A DNA stretch of 64,000 bases from Suillus spraguei (GCA_016800925.1 JABCPU010000007.1:248001-312000), one strand, 5' to 3'. Counted from the stretch's first letter, positions 25,662-38,153 are shown. Made by a program: numbers and translations. Notes: a model not told the origin generated them from the letters alone.

Positions 25662-26352
25662 ATGGTGAGTCTCGTGTTTAAACATTCATACGCGTCAATT
25701 TTGACCGACTCTTACAGAGTGATAATGCAGGTTCGATATTCAGCGCTATATAGCTAGTCCATCCCGGACTGATCGCTTAACAGAATATAAGGAAGCCTTC
25801 GCGCTCTTCGACAAGAAGGGCACAGGCGCTGTTCCACGAGAGACATTAGGCGACCTCCTCCGCGCCCTCGGTCAGAATCCAACACAGGCTGAAGTGACTG
25901 ATATCATCGCGAATGCACCACGAGAAGGTCAGTTGGGCGCTTGTGATTGATGTTGGTCCTATAACACTTTACTTTGGGACAGTTGACTACAAGACATTTT
26001 TGACAATCCTCAACAGACCAGATGGATTCAAACCTGCAGGAACACCTGGTATGTTTCACATGGTTTGTTGTAGCATAACGGTCCATTGATCGTCATGCAG
26101 AGGAGTTTATTCGAGGATTCCAGGTGTTTGATAAAGAGGGGAACGGTTTCATTGGGGCTGGAGAGCTGAGATATGTGCTGACGCAACTTGGAGAGAAGAT
26201 GACAGACGAGGAGGTCGATGAATTGCTTAAGGGTGTTCAGATCGGCTCGTAAGCAGCCAATCTCTATTTGCTGTCATGCACGGCTAACTACTTAACCTAG
26301 TGACGGAAATGTGAACTACGAATCATTCGTACGCACAATACTCAGCCAATGA
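25662..26352 (+). CDS. Myosin essential light chain (Cdc4/Mlc1-type, EF-hand)
   Basis: Six exons (25662-25664, 25718-25730, 25784-25927, 25983-26048, 26101-26248, 26301-26352) close in frame to 141 aa, the same length as fission yeast Cdc4. Exon 1 carries only the ATG and exon 2 only 13 nt; both are forced by good GTGAGT/CAG splice sites and by the standard N-terminus [18 protein letters not shown]. The protein is a calmodulin-fold light chain: [18 protein letters not shown] is a degenerate first EF-hand, [19 protein letters not shown] is the best-preserved loop, and it ends FVRTILSQ. It binds IQ motifs of type II and V myosins and acts in the contractile ring and in vesicle transport. Confidence 0.88.
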
Positions 26353-26442
26353 TTACGTATCAACACCGGGACTTCACTGTATCTATTCCATATGTTCATC
26401 CTTAAAGATAAATAACAACAAAATGCATTATAACAAAGAGTT

Positions 26443-28328
26443 CTAATCACTTTCCGACTCATACTCGTCGTCAGAGATCTGACCATTAGCAGACCCAAGT
26501 CCAGTGATTAGTTCCATAACAATGTGCTCCCCATCTCTCAGACCTGTCTCTCTCAAAGATACATTCGCCTTCCACCTAAATTCCCTCCGTGGGTATGCTG
26601 AAGCGAGTGTAAAGCCCCACCACGCGTGTCCTGCTGTCTTGCTCTGGATATAAGAATCAAGCTGTGGAATATCATCGACAACTCCCTCCGGTGCTTGCGA
26701 AGGGTCATCTTCCGGGCGAGAAGTGGACGGGATAAGCTGCGAGTCGGCAAAGGTATAGAGAGCAGTAAGGGTCGCCGATGGGGGGAAACTGTGGATAACT
26801 CGTCCATTGCCGGGCAGTTTGATAGCCAGTCTCAAGCCGGGTGCCTCGGGCAACAGGAGACGGTTGCGCATGAACTTCCTCCACTCCATACGTATTCCGG
26901 CTTGATGCTTCTGCCTCACTGAATCTTCCTGCTTTCTTCTTACGTCTTCTGCTTGCTTTCGTACACGTTCCTCCTCCTCTTTCTCTTGCCGCACCCTCAT
27001 CTCGATAGCCTCACGATCTCTACGAGCCGTTTCCCTGAATGCGCGGTCCTGCTCCTCACGTATACGTCGGTCACGGTCACGGTCCTGTAACGCTGTCTTA
27101 AATCGTACAAGGAATGGCGTTACACGTGGAAGTAGTTGCGAGTTGAGATGATCGATCAATACTGAAGCAGTTGCGACTGCACGACCTTGGTGACGTGATA
27201 GGATGGTGACAACCGGGGAAGCACCAGAAGAAGCGCCATGGCGCCTGGGCTGAAGCGCAAGGAAAGCCACAAAGGGATATGTAGTCGCTTGCAATTTTTG
27301 CGAGGCTGCACAAGGATTTATCATTGTAAAAGACATGTTAAACGAAACATACCATCCCATGCAGCTTTATCCCGGATGTCCCCACCCCAGACAATGAAAT
27401 CATTATCCAGCAAGATCTTGACGAAAGCTGCGTCGGTAAGGGTAGACCTGTACATAGAGAACAATATGATACATCTTACATCGTGTATAGGCAAATATTG
27501 CGTACCTCTTGAAATCTGCATCATCATCGTGTTCAGCGCTCACGAGGATAACACATGCTATACGCCCTTCTTTCTGGCAAATATCAAGAACCTCTTCATA
27601 ACTGCCATCAAAGAAGTCGGGAAGAATCTTCTGATTATCATCCGAAGCCGCAGGTGGATATGTATGACGTCTCGTGGTTGATGGTCCTGCCTCGAATCCT
27701 GTCGTGACCGCATTCGCCATAGAACGTTTCGACGAGCATGCACCTGTTTCTTCCTCGAGTTGTTGCACCCACCTCTGGGTGATGCTGCGTGAATCTGGAG
27801 AGGTGGGGCGGTGAGAATGATAATGATAGGAATTTGAATTTGTAGTCATGAATGGTAGGGACGGTATTGGTATGCGGAGAACGCTAAACACGAAGCGCAG
27901 CACTCCTGACATGAGGTGCAACGGAACAGTGAGGAGAGACCATAAAAAACTCCAATTTGATCGCGGGTTCTGCAACGGGTGTCATTATCCATAGACGGCT
28001 ACAAAATTGAATGTTCGTACACCCTGACCACGGCGAGAATGTCTGATTGTGGGGGACGAGTCTTCACTGACATCCATCTCCAACTGTTCCATTGGAGTGG
28101 CCTGTGTTGGTGCTATAACTTTAGGAGCTTCGTTGTCGAACAGGAGGTCTGTGGCTTTCTGCGGACCCGCGTTCAACCGCGAAACGCGGCAGGTTACAAG
28201 TCAATACTCACTTGGACATCCCATGAGACACTTTCAAGTACGCTAACCACAAATTCCGTGTCATGTGGACCAAGGATACTTTGTAGCTGCTGTAACGCTT
28301 CAATTTGAGGGCCTTGTAGTCCGTCCAT
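26443..28328 (-). CDS. UBX-domain protein of the FAF2/UBXD8 (Ubx2-like) type
   Basis: Five exons (28328-28212, 28158-28021, 27969-27506, 27447-27353, 27305-26443) join in frame to 558 aa. Domain order matches FAF2: UBA-like helices at about 8-48 (IEALQQLQSIL...VVSVLESVSWDV), a hydrophobic hairpin at about 92-120 (FLWSLLTVPLHLMSGVLRF), a UAS thioredoxin-like domain at about 170-330 (FFDGSYEEVLDICQKEGR, FVKILLDNDFIVWGGDI), a long charged coiled coil rich in Arg/Glu (about 345-420), and a UBX domain with RLAIKLPGNGR at its start and LGSANGQ near its end. The family recruits Cdc48/p97 to the ER membrane and lipid droplets for ER-associated degradation. The gene is divergent from UTP22, with start codons 170 bp apart. 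Confidence 0.88.
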
Positions 28329-28498
28329 AGAGAAAGTGAAAGAGCGAAAGCAACGCGGCAAGCTTGCTTGTTTAGCAACCCCTACTAATAGGTCACGTGA
28401 TATTAGCTTTTTTCCTTGCAATCGTATTGACACTGGACAGGCCTTGCGAGGTCTCTGCCACGACAATCACCAAAAGATCACCGATACATGCTAGTGAG
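28329..28498. promoter_or_regulatory. Shared divergent promoter with a CACGTG palindrome
   Basis: The whole space between the start codons of the FAF2-like gene (-) and UTP22 (+) is 170 bp, so both promoters must overlap. It contains TCACGTGA at 28393-28400, the palindromic E-box bound in fungi by bHLH factors such as Cbf1. Which factor acts here is inference. No TATA box is evident on either side. Confidence 0.45.
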
Positions 28499-31400
28499 AT
28501 GAGCCAAGTCGAACTTGAAGATACTATTCGCCACAGTAGAGAGGGTATGTTTCGCCTCACAGTAAACGCGGTCCGACCTTATGTGATGTCCATAGAACCT
28601 CTTACTGGCCATGAATTAAGAGATATCAAGGATGCAAATCATCTTTATCAGTCTGGCTCATTCAAGCTTCAGGTTTGGCTATATGATTCTAGTAACGGCT
28701 CTTCGAGTTCACCTCTTTTCAGATTGATGCACTCCTTCCCAATGTCCGACCCAAAGAGTCTGGTCGACAACAGCTCGATCACTTTCTTTTTGCTCTGCGC
28801 ACCCACTGCATCTCTATTCCTTCTATCGAACCTCTGAATCCTTTGACAGCAGCAAAAATTCTTTCTAAAAAAGGTGTCGCAGTCCCATTTGCGTTTCCCC
28901 TTCCGCTTCGAGATGCCAAGTGGAAAGTTGCATTCGAGCCTCCAAGGGAAATCTATGTTGTTGGAAGTTGGGGAAATGGAATCGCTGTAAAAAAGCAGAA
29001 TGGCAGTCGTTTTGGTGTTGACCTGTGTATGGAGATGCCCGAGGTGTGCTGTTTGCTCCATCGTCTTTCTCACCACTGAAGGATGTATGGCAGACCCTTT
29101 TTCAAGAAAAAGATTACCTCGATGGGCGTTTCTTCCACAAGAAGTCCTACTACCTTGCTGTTCTAGCTCAATCCATTTCAACCGCTTTCGACGTGGACAC
29201 CTTCTACTCATGTGCGCATGGAGACCCTCGCCTCACCACGTTGGTTCTTAGGCCACGGAACGGTATGATTCCTCATTTATAAAAAAACATAATTGACATC
29301 CTTGCAAGGGAGTAAATCTCATGATTTTTCCAAAAGTCATGCTGAAGTTCATGTTATTCTTGTTCTTTCGTCATCCAGTCCATTATCGCTGTCAAGGCTC
29401 TTCCCCTCACATTCGAATGTCCGCATGCTCTCTTCCTCGTCCCAACCACCTTTCCCTACCCCAATCTACAACAACGCTATCCTTCTTTCCACATATGCAA
29501 AAGAAGCCTTGATGTCGACTTATAGACTCAAAAATGCACTACCAGCTTTTCATGATGCTTACACCCTTTTAAGGGTGTGGGCTAACCAACGAGGTTATGG
29601 CGATGGTGAATTTTGTGTGAGAGGCTTCGAGGGAAAAGGCTCGGTTTGGGCCGGACTACTGTGCTATTTGATTTCGGGTGAGGAGCCTGTTGGCACAAAG
29701 AGTGGGAGCACAGAATTGAGGAAGCCGCTTGGAAAGGGATTAAGTTCTTATCAATTGTTTAAAACTGCGCTCGATTTTCTTGGTAAACTCTTCATTCTTC
29801 CCTTTCACGAGATAAGCTGACGGGGAGTTTAGCAAAGCAGAAGTTTGGCGAGACACCGGTATTTACAAAGACGACTAATGGACATAGGGTACGTATTTGC
29901 ACACGGACGTGGAACTTGGGCATCGATGTCTCTTTCTAGTGCCCTCCAGAGGAGTACATTACGCACCACCCCGCCGTATTCGTGGATGCAGCATCTACTA
30001 TTAACTTCTTGTCTGATGTTCCGCTCACCTCACTTGACTTGGTGAGCTTCGCTGCCAGAATCTGTAAACACACGTCGCTGACTATCAATCGTGAAGTTAA
30101 GTCACGATGCTAAAGAGACCCTGGAGCAATTAAGCAACAGTGGTACATCTTCTGACACGTTTGCTGACTGTTTCCTGGAAAGTCGGTTCAAACTTTCCTC
30201 TCGCTTTGATGCGGTGATCAGGCAAGCATTGTCTTTCTTCCTGTGGATTCCACATTTGACTGTTTTCAGAGTGGATTTGTCACAAGCTTCTTCGATCCAG
30301 TCTACTCCAGCTCTCGTGGAACATGGGTCTCCTGATGCAGCTCTCCTGGCCTCTATTTCATCCACTTTGCGCCGAGGTCTTGGCAATCGCACCCAAGCAA
30401 TAGCCATCCTCCAGCCTGTCACCCCTTGCCGCCCCATATCCTCTGCAGAAAGCCCCAACACGTCCACAGTTTACATTGGACTTATTTATGATCCTACCCA
30501 TGCCTTCCGTCTTGTTGACCACGGACCTTCTGCGGAAGACCAAGACTTAGACGTTGCGAAGGAGTTCCGGCATCTATGGGGCAACCGTGCTGAGCTTCGT
30601 CGATTCAAGGACGGTCGTATCACGGAGAGTGTAGTTTGGGAGGTTACAACGTCCGATGAGCGTGCACATATACCGGTTTCCATCGTCCGACATTTACTGC
30701 AACTTCATTTTGGCATTTCTGCCAAATATGCGAGAACGTTGCAGACGCCATTCGACAACATACTCCGATTGCCAGATAATGTCCGTCGTTTACATCGGGC
30801 TACGGGTGGGTATAAGGCTGCGGCTACGGCATTCGATGCAGTTGTCAGGAACCTGAAAGCACTAGACAAGGAGCTACCATTGGCACTGCTAAACGTCAGC
30901 CCCATATCTGAATACCTGCGGTATACCTCCACATTTGCTCCACTGCCGATCCCTGCCTTGGCTTCAACGGAATTACCGGAGTCCCTGCATTTTCTCCCAA
31001 CCATCCCCATCATTCTCGAATACGAGAAGTCATCTAAGTGGCCAGATGACTTGAAAGCAATCCAAAAAATAAAGCTCGCTTTTTTGAAACCATCGCCCAG
31101 TCACTTATGACTTTAAACCCCGAACTTAAGGTGTCAGTTGCTATCGGCGATAGCTCAAATCAATTTCAAGGATGCGCGGCGCTAGAAATATTCACTGCTG
31201 AAGGCTGGTCATTCTCTGCGTTCATTTGGCACGATCGAGAGGCGACTTTGCTTGACCGAATCATTGACCCTAGCAAGATGTTTGTCGGTCCCAGCGACCA
31301 ACAATATAACGCGCGGGAACAACGCGAAGCCAAGATCGCCAAGGAACTCTACAATCGGCGATTTATCCACGCTCCGCGACATCATCGTGCCATCGCCAAC

Positions 31401-32385
31401 CTTTGCCACAAGTTTAGCGCATACTCCGGCACTGTCCGCCTTGTCAAGCGCTGGCTGGCCGCACATTGGCTTTTGCAAACTCACATCTCAGAGGAGGCCA
31501 TCGAGATCATTTGCGCATTACCATTCATCGGTGCAAAACAGAAATCGACAGAGAGCGCCGCTATTGTGCCTCATAGTAAAGAGCGCGGTTTCTCCCTCGT
31601 TTTAGAATTATTAACAGATTGGAAGTGGGACGGGCCACTTCGTCTTCCGTTGTACGAGGACGATCCTCTCGCAACGGCACCTGAAGTCTGGACATCAAAT
31701 GGCCCAGATGCAATTACTATTCATCGTCTTCGCGCATTTGCTAGGGAGGCCAGCAAAGCACTTCGTAACGCAGAAACAGAATTGGATATCAAGGTCGATT
31801 GTCAAATACACATGTGACAACATTTCTGACGGCGTCTTTTAGAGTCTCTTCCTACATTCCACCGATGACTACGATATTATTATCCAACTAAACCCTGCAG
31901 TTCTACCAAGGTACTACCAAAATATCAACGCGGAATCAAGTGTGTGGACTGGAGACTCTCATCCGGGAATAACGAAGTCGACGCCTCGCCCAGGATTTGA
32001 TCCCCTTCCCCTGTTCCTCGCCGATCTGCAGGTATGCCATGCATATTAGCGCAGGATCCCCTTCACAACTTTTCCTATCCAGAGCACGTTCGCTGATACA
32101 CTAAAATTCTTTGCCGACCCCTTGGGAGGTGATCGCATTGGAGCAATTTGGCTTCCAGGTCTGGGATCACCCCGTTCCTTCCGTGCACTAGCAGGTTTCT
32201 CGAGTAAACCACTGCCCAAGGTATGTCGATCTAATTGAGCTATCTGTATCTCAAACAATATTTGATAGCAGGATAAAACGAAGGATAAGGAACTTGTCGT
32301 GCTAAATCGACAGGCCGTTCTGGACGACATAGGACGATTGGGAGCAGGTTTGGTCCAAAAAATTATCGTACATGAACACATGTAG
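28499..32385 (+). CDS. UTP22: U3 snoRNP-associated protein Utp22 (Nrap/NOL6 family), with one apparent frameshift
   Basis: Eleven exons: 28499-28672, 28723-29043, 29082-29262, 29309-29782, 29833-29888, 29940-30041, 30097-30221, 30270-31793, 31843-32031, 32083-32220, 32272-32385. The product would be about 1132 aa, the family's normal size, if one base is restored. Nrap-family landmarks are GSWGNGIAVK..SRFGVDLCMEMP, LFQEKDYLDGRFFHKKSYYLA, AYTLLRVWANQRGYG, WGNRAELRRFKDGRITESVVWE, RLVKRWLAAHWL, GFDPLPLFLADLQ and GAIWLPG. Utp22 works in the SSU processome with the UTP-C complex and Rrp7 during 18S rRNA maturation in the nucleolus. Intron 30222-30269 has a GC donor (AG|GCAAGC). At 31080-31085 a run of six T should be seven for LAFFETIAQSL to stay in frame, so the reading frame breaks there. 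Confidence 0.9.
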
Positions 32386-32798
32386 TCGTATGCACACGAT
32401 CTTCCTTAGTCGTCAGTGGTACCCAGAGGACGTTCTGAGATTGATTGTCCGAGCGAACGACTTATTGAAGATGTGATTGCGTGATTCTCACAATACCAGA
32501 CAAAAGGGCATCGTTGTTGCGGTCATTTGCGGTTGTTCATGAAGTTCCAGCTGTAACTAGTACATTCAAAGCAGGCGAAAAATGGGGTGGGGCGAACTTG
32601 AAATATCCACGACGAAAAACGTCTCATTTGGGTTATCTGTAGGATGCTTATCTGTAATATAGCTCGAAATGACGACCGTAGCGGGCTCTGCCACGAGCGG
32701 CCTTTCGCGTCACATCGGTGCAAACGTTCACGTAAAGAACAGCAGCAACATGAAATTTATATTGCCACAACGCAACCACTCGAGAGTACATCAAATAG
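32386..32798. other. Short convergent intergenic region
   Basis: Space between the 3' ends of UTP22 (+) and YIF1 (-). No gene or repeat seen. Confidence 0.45.
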
Positions 32799-33985
32799 TT
32801 ACACTCTCACTAAGATACCCATGTAGATGACCTGTAAGACGGCCTCCAGGAACAAGAATGCGATGCGACGTTTTCTAGATGCGGGGTTGACGGTGCCTAC
32901 GTTGGCGGGTGAGTCGGGAAGGACCACTGAGCGGAGGGAGCGGAGCTACAAGAGTGCAAGTACGAGTGTCAGAGTAAGTAATATGTATGTCATAGGGACA
33001 GGACATTCCGACATACTATGAATAAGGCATTTGCGGCGAACGCATAAACGAATACGAGGACATATACGGTTGGGCCTAGATTGAGGAGACCTGCGAAGAT
33101 CGTGAGGATAACGCTGGCTCGAGTTAGTAACGAAGTGATAAGGCTGCAAGGAGCGGACTCACCCGACAAACTTGTAACCGCCATAAGCAATCAAGTCTAC
33201 TACTTGACCGGTGCCTTGGACATTGAGGAGGTAGCAGCCGCATTGGACGAAGAGAAAGTCGAGTAGGACGACGAGAAGAGCGCGTGTAGCGCTTGCGCCG
33301 AGGATTTGGGGATGAAAGCGTTCTTGAAGGCCTGTTTGAAGCGCTGCTATCAGGATGTAGGTGACCAGTGCCATGACTGTGCAACAAGTAAGAAGGATGG
33401 ATTGAGAGGGGAAAAAAGACGCACGGGGTATGTATAAGTCAGGACTATTGATATCGTCGCGAGGAGGCTGCCACTCTGTGTGACCAGCCTCTGTGCGACG
33501 AATTTTTCGTGTCCAGGGTTTGTGTCGCCAAGGGAATACAATGAGTTGAAGTTTGTGCATGACATAAGAGTTCGAAACATTGAAGTGATGTTTAAGAATT
33601 GTGACCGGTATCATGCCGGCGAACTATTCATGGTGAGCAAGTAGAGTAAGAAGAAAGTCAGGACACGTACGTTCTTTTGAACGTAGTCTTGACCTGCGGC
33701 AACAGCCGTTTGGCCCAAGTGCATTCCAAACTGAGCGGTACTATCGTTCATGCCCCATGCTGCAAAGTCAGGAATGTGTTGGTGTTGAGGATTTGGAATT
33801 GGTTGAAATGGAGGAGGATTGTATTGAGTTCGTGCGGCATATTGTTGGTTTGGTGGTGGTGAGCTAACGAAACGTTGGTAGCCTTGGGGTGAAGCTGGCG
33901 TCGAAGGCGGTTCCGGTATGAAAGCTGGGTGAGTCGGAACTGGGTGTTGAAGAGGCGGAGGCGAACGTGAATAGTAATTAGACAT
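32799..33985 (-). CDS. YIF1: Yif1-family Golgi/ER membrane protein
   Basis: Five exons (33985-33671, 33623-33425, 33376-33163, 33113-33017, 32945-32799) close in frame to 323 aa. A Pro/Gln-rich cytosolic N-terminus (residues 1-75) is followed by the YIF1 domain: FGMHLGQTAVAAGQDYVQKN, then LKHHFNVSNSYVMHKLQLIVFPWRHKPW, then four to five hydrophobic segments (ALVTYILIAAL, LLVVLLDFLFVQCG, VILTIFAGLLNLGPTVYVLVFVY, FLFLEAVLQVIYMG). The block SYV..KL..I.FPW.HK.W is diagnostic. Yif1 forms a complex with Yip1 and Yos1, binds Ypt1-type Rab GTPases and is needed for COPII vesicle fusion with the Golgi. The start is the only ATG ahead of the Pro-rich region. Confidence 0.9.
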
Positions 33986-34559
33986 CGTACGTGGTGGGCG
34001 TTGACTAGTCTACTGCGAATGAGCGTGTGATGGAGAAAGCCGAAACAGCCCCAAAAACAGTAACCAGCGCGTTTTGTACTACAGTTGAAATGGTCATAAT
34101 GCATATCACATCGGGGTTGTCAATATTTAGGATAGGTTTACACGTTGTACGAAATGTGAAGAAAATATTTGAAGTTTGAATTGACATAAAGAGGGACATA
34201 TAACTTCTAAATTAATCATTGTTTTGCACGACAATGGACTATACCTCAACTTAAACAAGAAGATTTCCGGCGTCTGCTTGAATTTTAAGTTTAATTATCG
34301 CATACAACTTCGTACGAAACTTGAAGTTTGATATGCTTGCCAATATTTTAAGTTTTGTCGAACAATAAGGGGCTACACAAAATTTGAAATTTACGCTGGC
34401 GGCAAGATGTGATGGCCAAACTTCAAGTTTCGCCTTCGGACAAAATAAATCGCCCGATCATCGCCCGCTCATCACTCAATCGTCGCCCACTCATGAAGGA
34501 CAAATGGCGATCCGACTAAAATTAATGTCTCATTATCATACAAGTATGGTACGGTAAAA
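33986..34559. other. AT-rich spacer with recurring AAACTTCAAG-like words
   Basis: Upstream of YIF1. The words CTTGAAGTTT / AAACTTCAAGTTT recur several times between 34160 and 34430, and near its right end a degenerate TCGCCC/CATCGCCC series appears. No gene is supported. Confidence 0.35.
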
Positions 34560-35580
34560 CTATGTCTGAGTCCAAGCTATGCAAAACTCGCAAGTATGAA
34601 TGAGAAAGGGAGTGAGGAAACTCTTACTTGATGCTCTTGTCATGAAATCGTAGCTAGCTGCCGAAACGTTGCACATGATCTTGTTAGTAGCAGGTTGAAA
34701 TTTGAGGGAGCGCTTCCATTGTGTGGAGGTCATTGGACCATTGGGTCCTTGGTGAGCGAATGTCGCATATGAGAAATCCCTTCTCAAAGATTGCCAAGAC
34801 GTCCTTGGAACCAATCTTCGCAGCGAGCCGACCAAAAACCAACATTTAAGCCCAACGCGTTCCAAGCATTGGGACGAGGCCACCATGAAACTATCTCTGG
34901 ACCGTCACCTAGAAAGTGCGACTGTTAGTACTACTGATGAGACTGAATGAACTGTAAAACTTATGTTGGTCTATGTAGTACATTCCACACATGAAATCAA
35001 TTTCCTCCTCTGACAACCCATTGTCATAGTAAGTCTGATTGCCATCACCAATCAATAGCTCGCCAAATGGAATGGCTTCTGTTGAAATACTGTTGAGGAC
35101 AGACGGAAGGTGGTTGAAACCAAGGCTGTGCAAGGCCAAATGCCATACGAGTCCTCCATGCAGGAACACAGCCCTCGCCCGAGGATGATTCATGAACTTG
35201 TGGCGGAGCTGCTCATATATGATATAATCAGCGTATAGGGGATTGAAAGGGGGCCATCAATGCCCTAACGTGTAGGTACGAAGTTCAGAAAGGAGGTGAT
35301 GATAGTGGGGCGCAACACTCATGTTCTGTAAGGTCCTGAATCCAATACCTCTTTGAAGCAAAGCTAAGGCAATCTGCCTCATGTCTGGGCCCAATCACAG
35401 CGCAAACACATAACAGTAGTGACGGGGTTGAGGACAGCCAGAGTCCAGCCTACAAGATTTGGGACTCGCAGGGCTCGATAATATGATACCGACATTGTGA
35501 CAGCTGCACGCGCGAGATACGAATATAAGGATGTGAAATTGTAGAAACAGGAGGGGTCCAAGATCTCAAAGGTCGGGTGG
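34560..35580 (-). pseudogene. Broken hypothetical protein of a repeat-associated basidiomycete family
   Basis: On the minus strand the frame around 35380-34975 reads MRQIALALLQRGIGF, SELRTYTLGH, a stop, then NPLYADYIIYEQLRHKF, AVFLHGGLVWHLALHS, IPFGELLIGDG and GLSEEEIDFMCG. These blocks recur in many mushroom hypothetical proteins of unknown function (recollection, not a search). The stop at 35257-35259 is TGA where the context suggests CGA. Flanking exons at about 35560-35400 and 34886-34560 are in other frames and without clean splice sites. I judge it dead. Confidence 0.5.
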
Positions 35581-36018
35581 GATTGTGTTCAAGTCAGACT
35601 CTTTCATGTTGACGAAACATGCAATGAACTTCGTGATGCATTGACGTTGTGGCTCCATGATCGAACCCATTTCTGCCGATGAATCACCAAGAAGTTTGTG
35701 CAGCTGATCCAATTTGGCCGTTTTAATCCACTCGTTCACTGGTAGGAATGATATGGTGGGAGCAGAGGTAGGGGCAGTGCTTCAATATCCAAAGTAATAA
35801 TGCAATACAGGAATGAATCCTTCGATGTGTGTATGTCTTGATGAAAGTGAAACACCGCTGCTGAAGTATGTGTATATATCATTGGCGAAACTGGAAGGGG
35901 TGGAGGCGGGACCTTGGAAGGGGAAGCTATGGGGAGAGGAGGCATGATATTGTCATCATCCTCATGATCATCACTGTCAGGATGCTAGTGGGGTCGAGTG
36001 CGAGACACAAGTCCCATT
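35581..36018. other. Unassigned spacer
   Basis: No gene or repeat recognised before the truncated LTR. The open frames on both strands are short and Pro/Tyr-biased. Confidence 0.3.
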
Positions 36019-36386
36019 TGTTACAATCGTACATGCCCCTATTCATTTTCTGCCTCCTTTACCTTGTATACTACGTAACGTGACTCTGACTCATATGCTC
36101 AACGCATCTGTACTATAGTTGCCTTCCTTCTTTGGATACGCACTTACATTCTCACGTCTCTCTTGGTCCGTGCGCACATATTGGCCTATTTAAGCACGTT
36201 GTATTACACTTGTATACCTTACTTTAATCTTACTGGGTTTTACCTGGAACATCCTTGCTTGGGTCCCCAACCTAAGTCGTCTTGAATCGTCTCTAAGTCT
36301 AAGCACTCCTTAGCCTTAGTCTTATTCTCGTAGAACCTCTTAGACTTGTCTTTGAGGCTGAATCCTTGATAGTACTCGGAACGTGT
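36019..36386 (+). repeat. Truncated solo LTR of the Ty3 family (LTR-A)
   Basis: It matches the LTRs of the Ty3 element at 37681-45296 from the terminal TGTTACAATCG through ...ACTCGGAACGTGT, then the similarity stops about 100 bp short of the normal LTR end. It is the oldest-looking of the five LTR-A copies in the window. Confidence 0.8.
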
Positions 36387-37680
36387 CATTATGAGGTCAA
36401 TACCAGTGAGCCATAATGAAATACGTGCAAAGAGCTGAGATCCTGAAAACGGATGCAATCAGTCATGATTAGTGCTGCCGCAGTCCGGTCCCGAACCATG
36501 GTTCGAACCTGAACCCATCCAGACTGGACCAGTGGTTTGGTCACAGGTTTGGTCTCTCTCCTGGACCGAACCCCCTAACAGGTTCGGGGTTCGATGTCGT
36601 CACTGAAAAATGCGGACCGGTTCGGACGCATCCGAACCGGTCCGAACCTGCACCATGTGCACAATTCCAGCTGCGTGTTTTTCGTGAGGCTTCCTGTCAG
36701 TTTAAGTAGTGCGCTCACCAACTTCTGTTCCTTCTCTTCTTTGACAGTAGCATTCCCCACATTGCACAAGCAACAAGGGTACTTTTTTCAGCTATGCAAC
36801 GACTCGAAGCACCGGTACTATGTTCACCGTCTCTCATGTTTGATAAGTTGCTAACTTCTAATGTTTTTTCATTCAGAATATACCTACTACTGTGGTGATT
36901 CCTGGGTTTTCCACCAAGTTTGCGCAATGGATTGTCATTTTGGAACTTGAAGGTGCGCAACATTTTTTTATTTAGTTTGAGATATATATATTCACTTGTG
37001 GTATAGGTTCAACATTTGCACTCCCTGCTGTAACTATGTTCGAGTCGTCTGCACCAGCCCGTCGTCCTGACGGTTCGTTGAAAAGTGCTGAAGAGATGGA
37101 GTGGATACACGACCCAGATGATGACACTACCATCCTCCCTCCCCCTCCTCCATCCAAAGGCACTCTCAATTCATTCATTCGTCGTTCAGGCCGCGCTGTC
37201 AAGCCTACAGAGAAGATCCGGGAGACTGCCAGCAGTATCCCAGCCAAACGGTCAGCTGTAGGACCTCCTGCCCCCGCACCCAAGAAAGCACTCATGCGCA
37301 CCAGGAATGAAGAGCGTGACGACAACGACAGTGATGAATACAACGCCGAAGAAGAAGCCCCTCCACTTGAGGATTTACAGATGATGAGGAAGACGATGAG
37401 AACGAGAACGAGGAAGCTTACCAAAAGACGAAGAAGCTTGGTGACCAGGATCGTGAAGACCGTAAATCCCTCAAGAAGGTCGAACGCAGTGCCGATTTGA
37501 CCACGATCTTTACTTTCGAGAAAGATCGTGTTAACCCCCACACCCAGGAGTGTGAAAATGGGTGGTGGTGTGAGGTATGCAAGGCTAACAATGTTCCACT
37601 TCACCAGTGCTTTTTTAAGGGGGTATTTCGACTCGACGCACGCACATTGCACGGAATCCCAAGTGCCATTACCCTATCTA

Positions 37681-38153
37681 TGTTACAATCGCACGTGCCC
37701 CTATTCATTTCTTACTTCATTTACCTTGTATATACGTAACATGATTCTGACTCATATGCTCAACGCATCTGTACTATAGTTGCCTTCCTTCTTTGGATAC
37801 GCACTTACATTCTCATGTCTCTCTTGGTCTGTGCGTACATATTGGCCTATTTAAGCACAGTGTACTTGTAGTAGATTCCCTACTTTAATCTTACTGGGTT
37901 TTACCTGGAATCTCCTTCGCTTAGGTCTCCAACCTAAGTCGTCTTGAATTGTCTCTAAGTCTAAGCACTCCTTAGCCTTAGTCTCTATTCTTGCGGATAC
38001 CTCTTAGACTTGTCTTCGAGGCTGAACCCTTGATCGTACTCGGAACATGTTCCTTGTACTTTCACCTTGTTCTCTTTTGAACATTGTAAGAACTCCCAGC
38101 AGACCGTCTGTGTCTTTTCACTGTCGCTGGTGACGCCATCCCAGTTCGTAACA
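37681..38153 (+). repeat. 5' LTR of the Ty3 element (LTR-A)
   Basis: Starts TGTTACAATCGCACG and ends CCCAGTTCGTAACA. It contains a TATA-like TATTTAAGCAC, consistent with a U3 promoter, about 170 nt from its start. Confidence 0.92.

Noticed and set aside
36240..36458. Minus-strand frames inside LTR-A copies (also 46751-46966)
   Set aside because: They are antisense readings of LTR sequence, recur only because the LTR does, and are not conserved in all copies.
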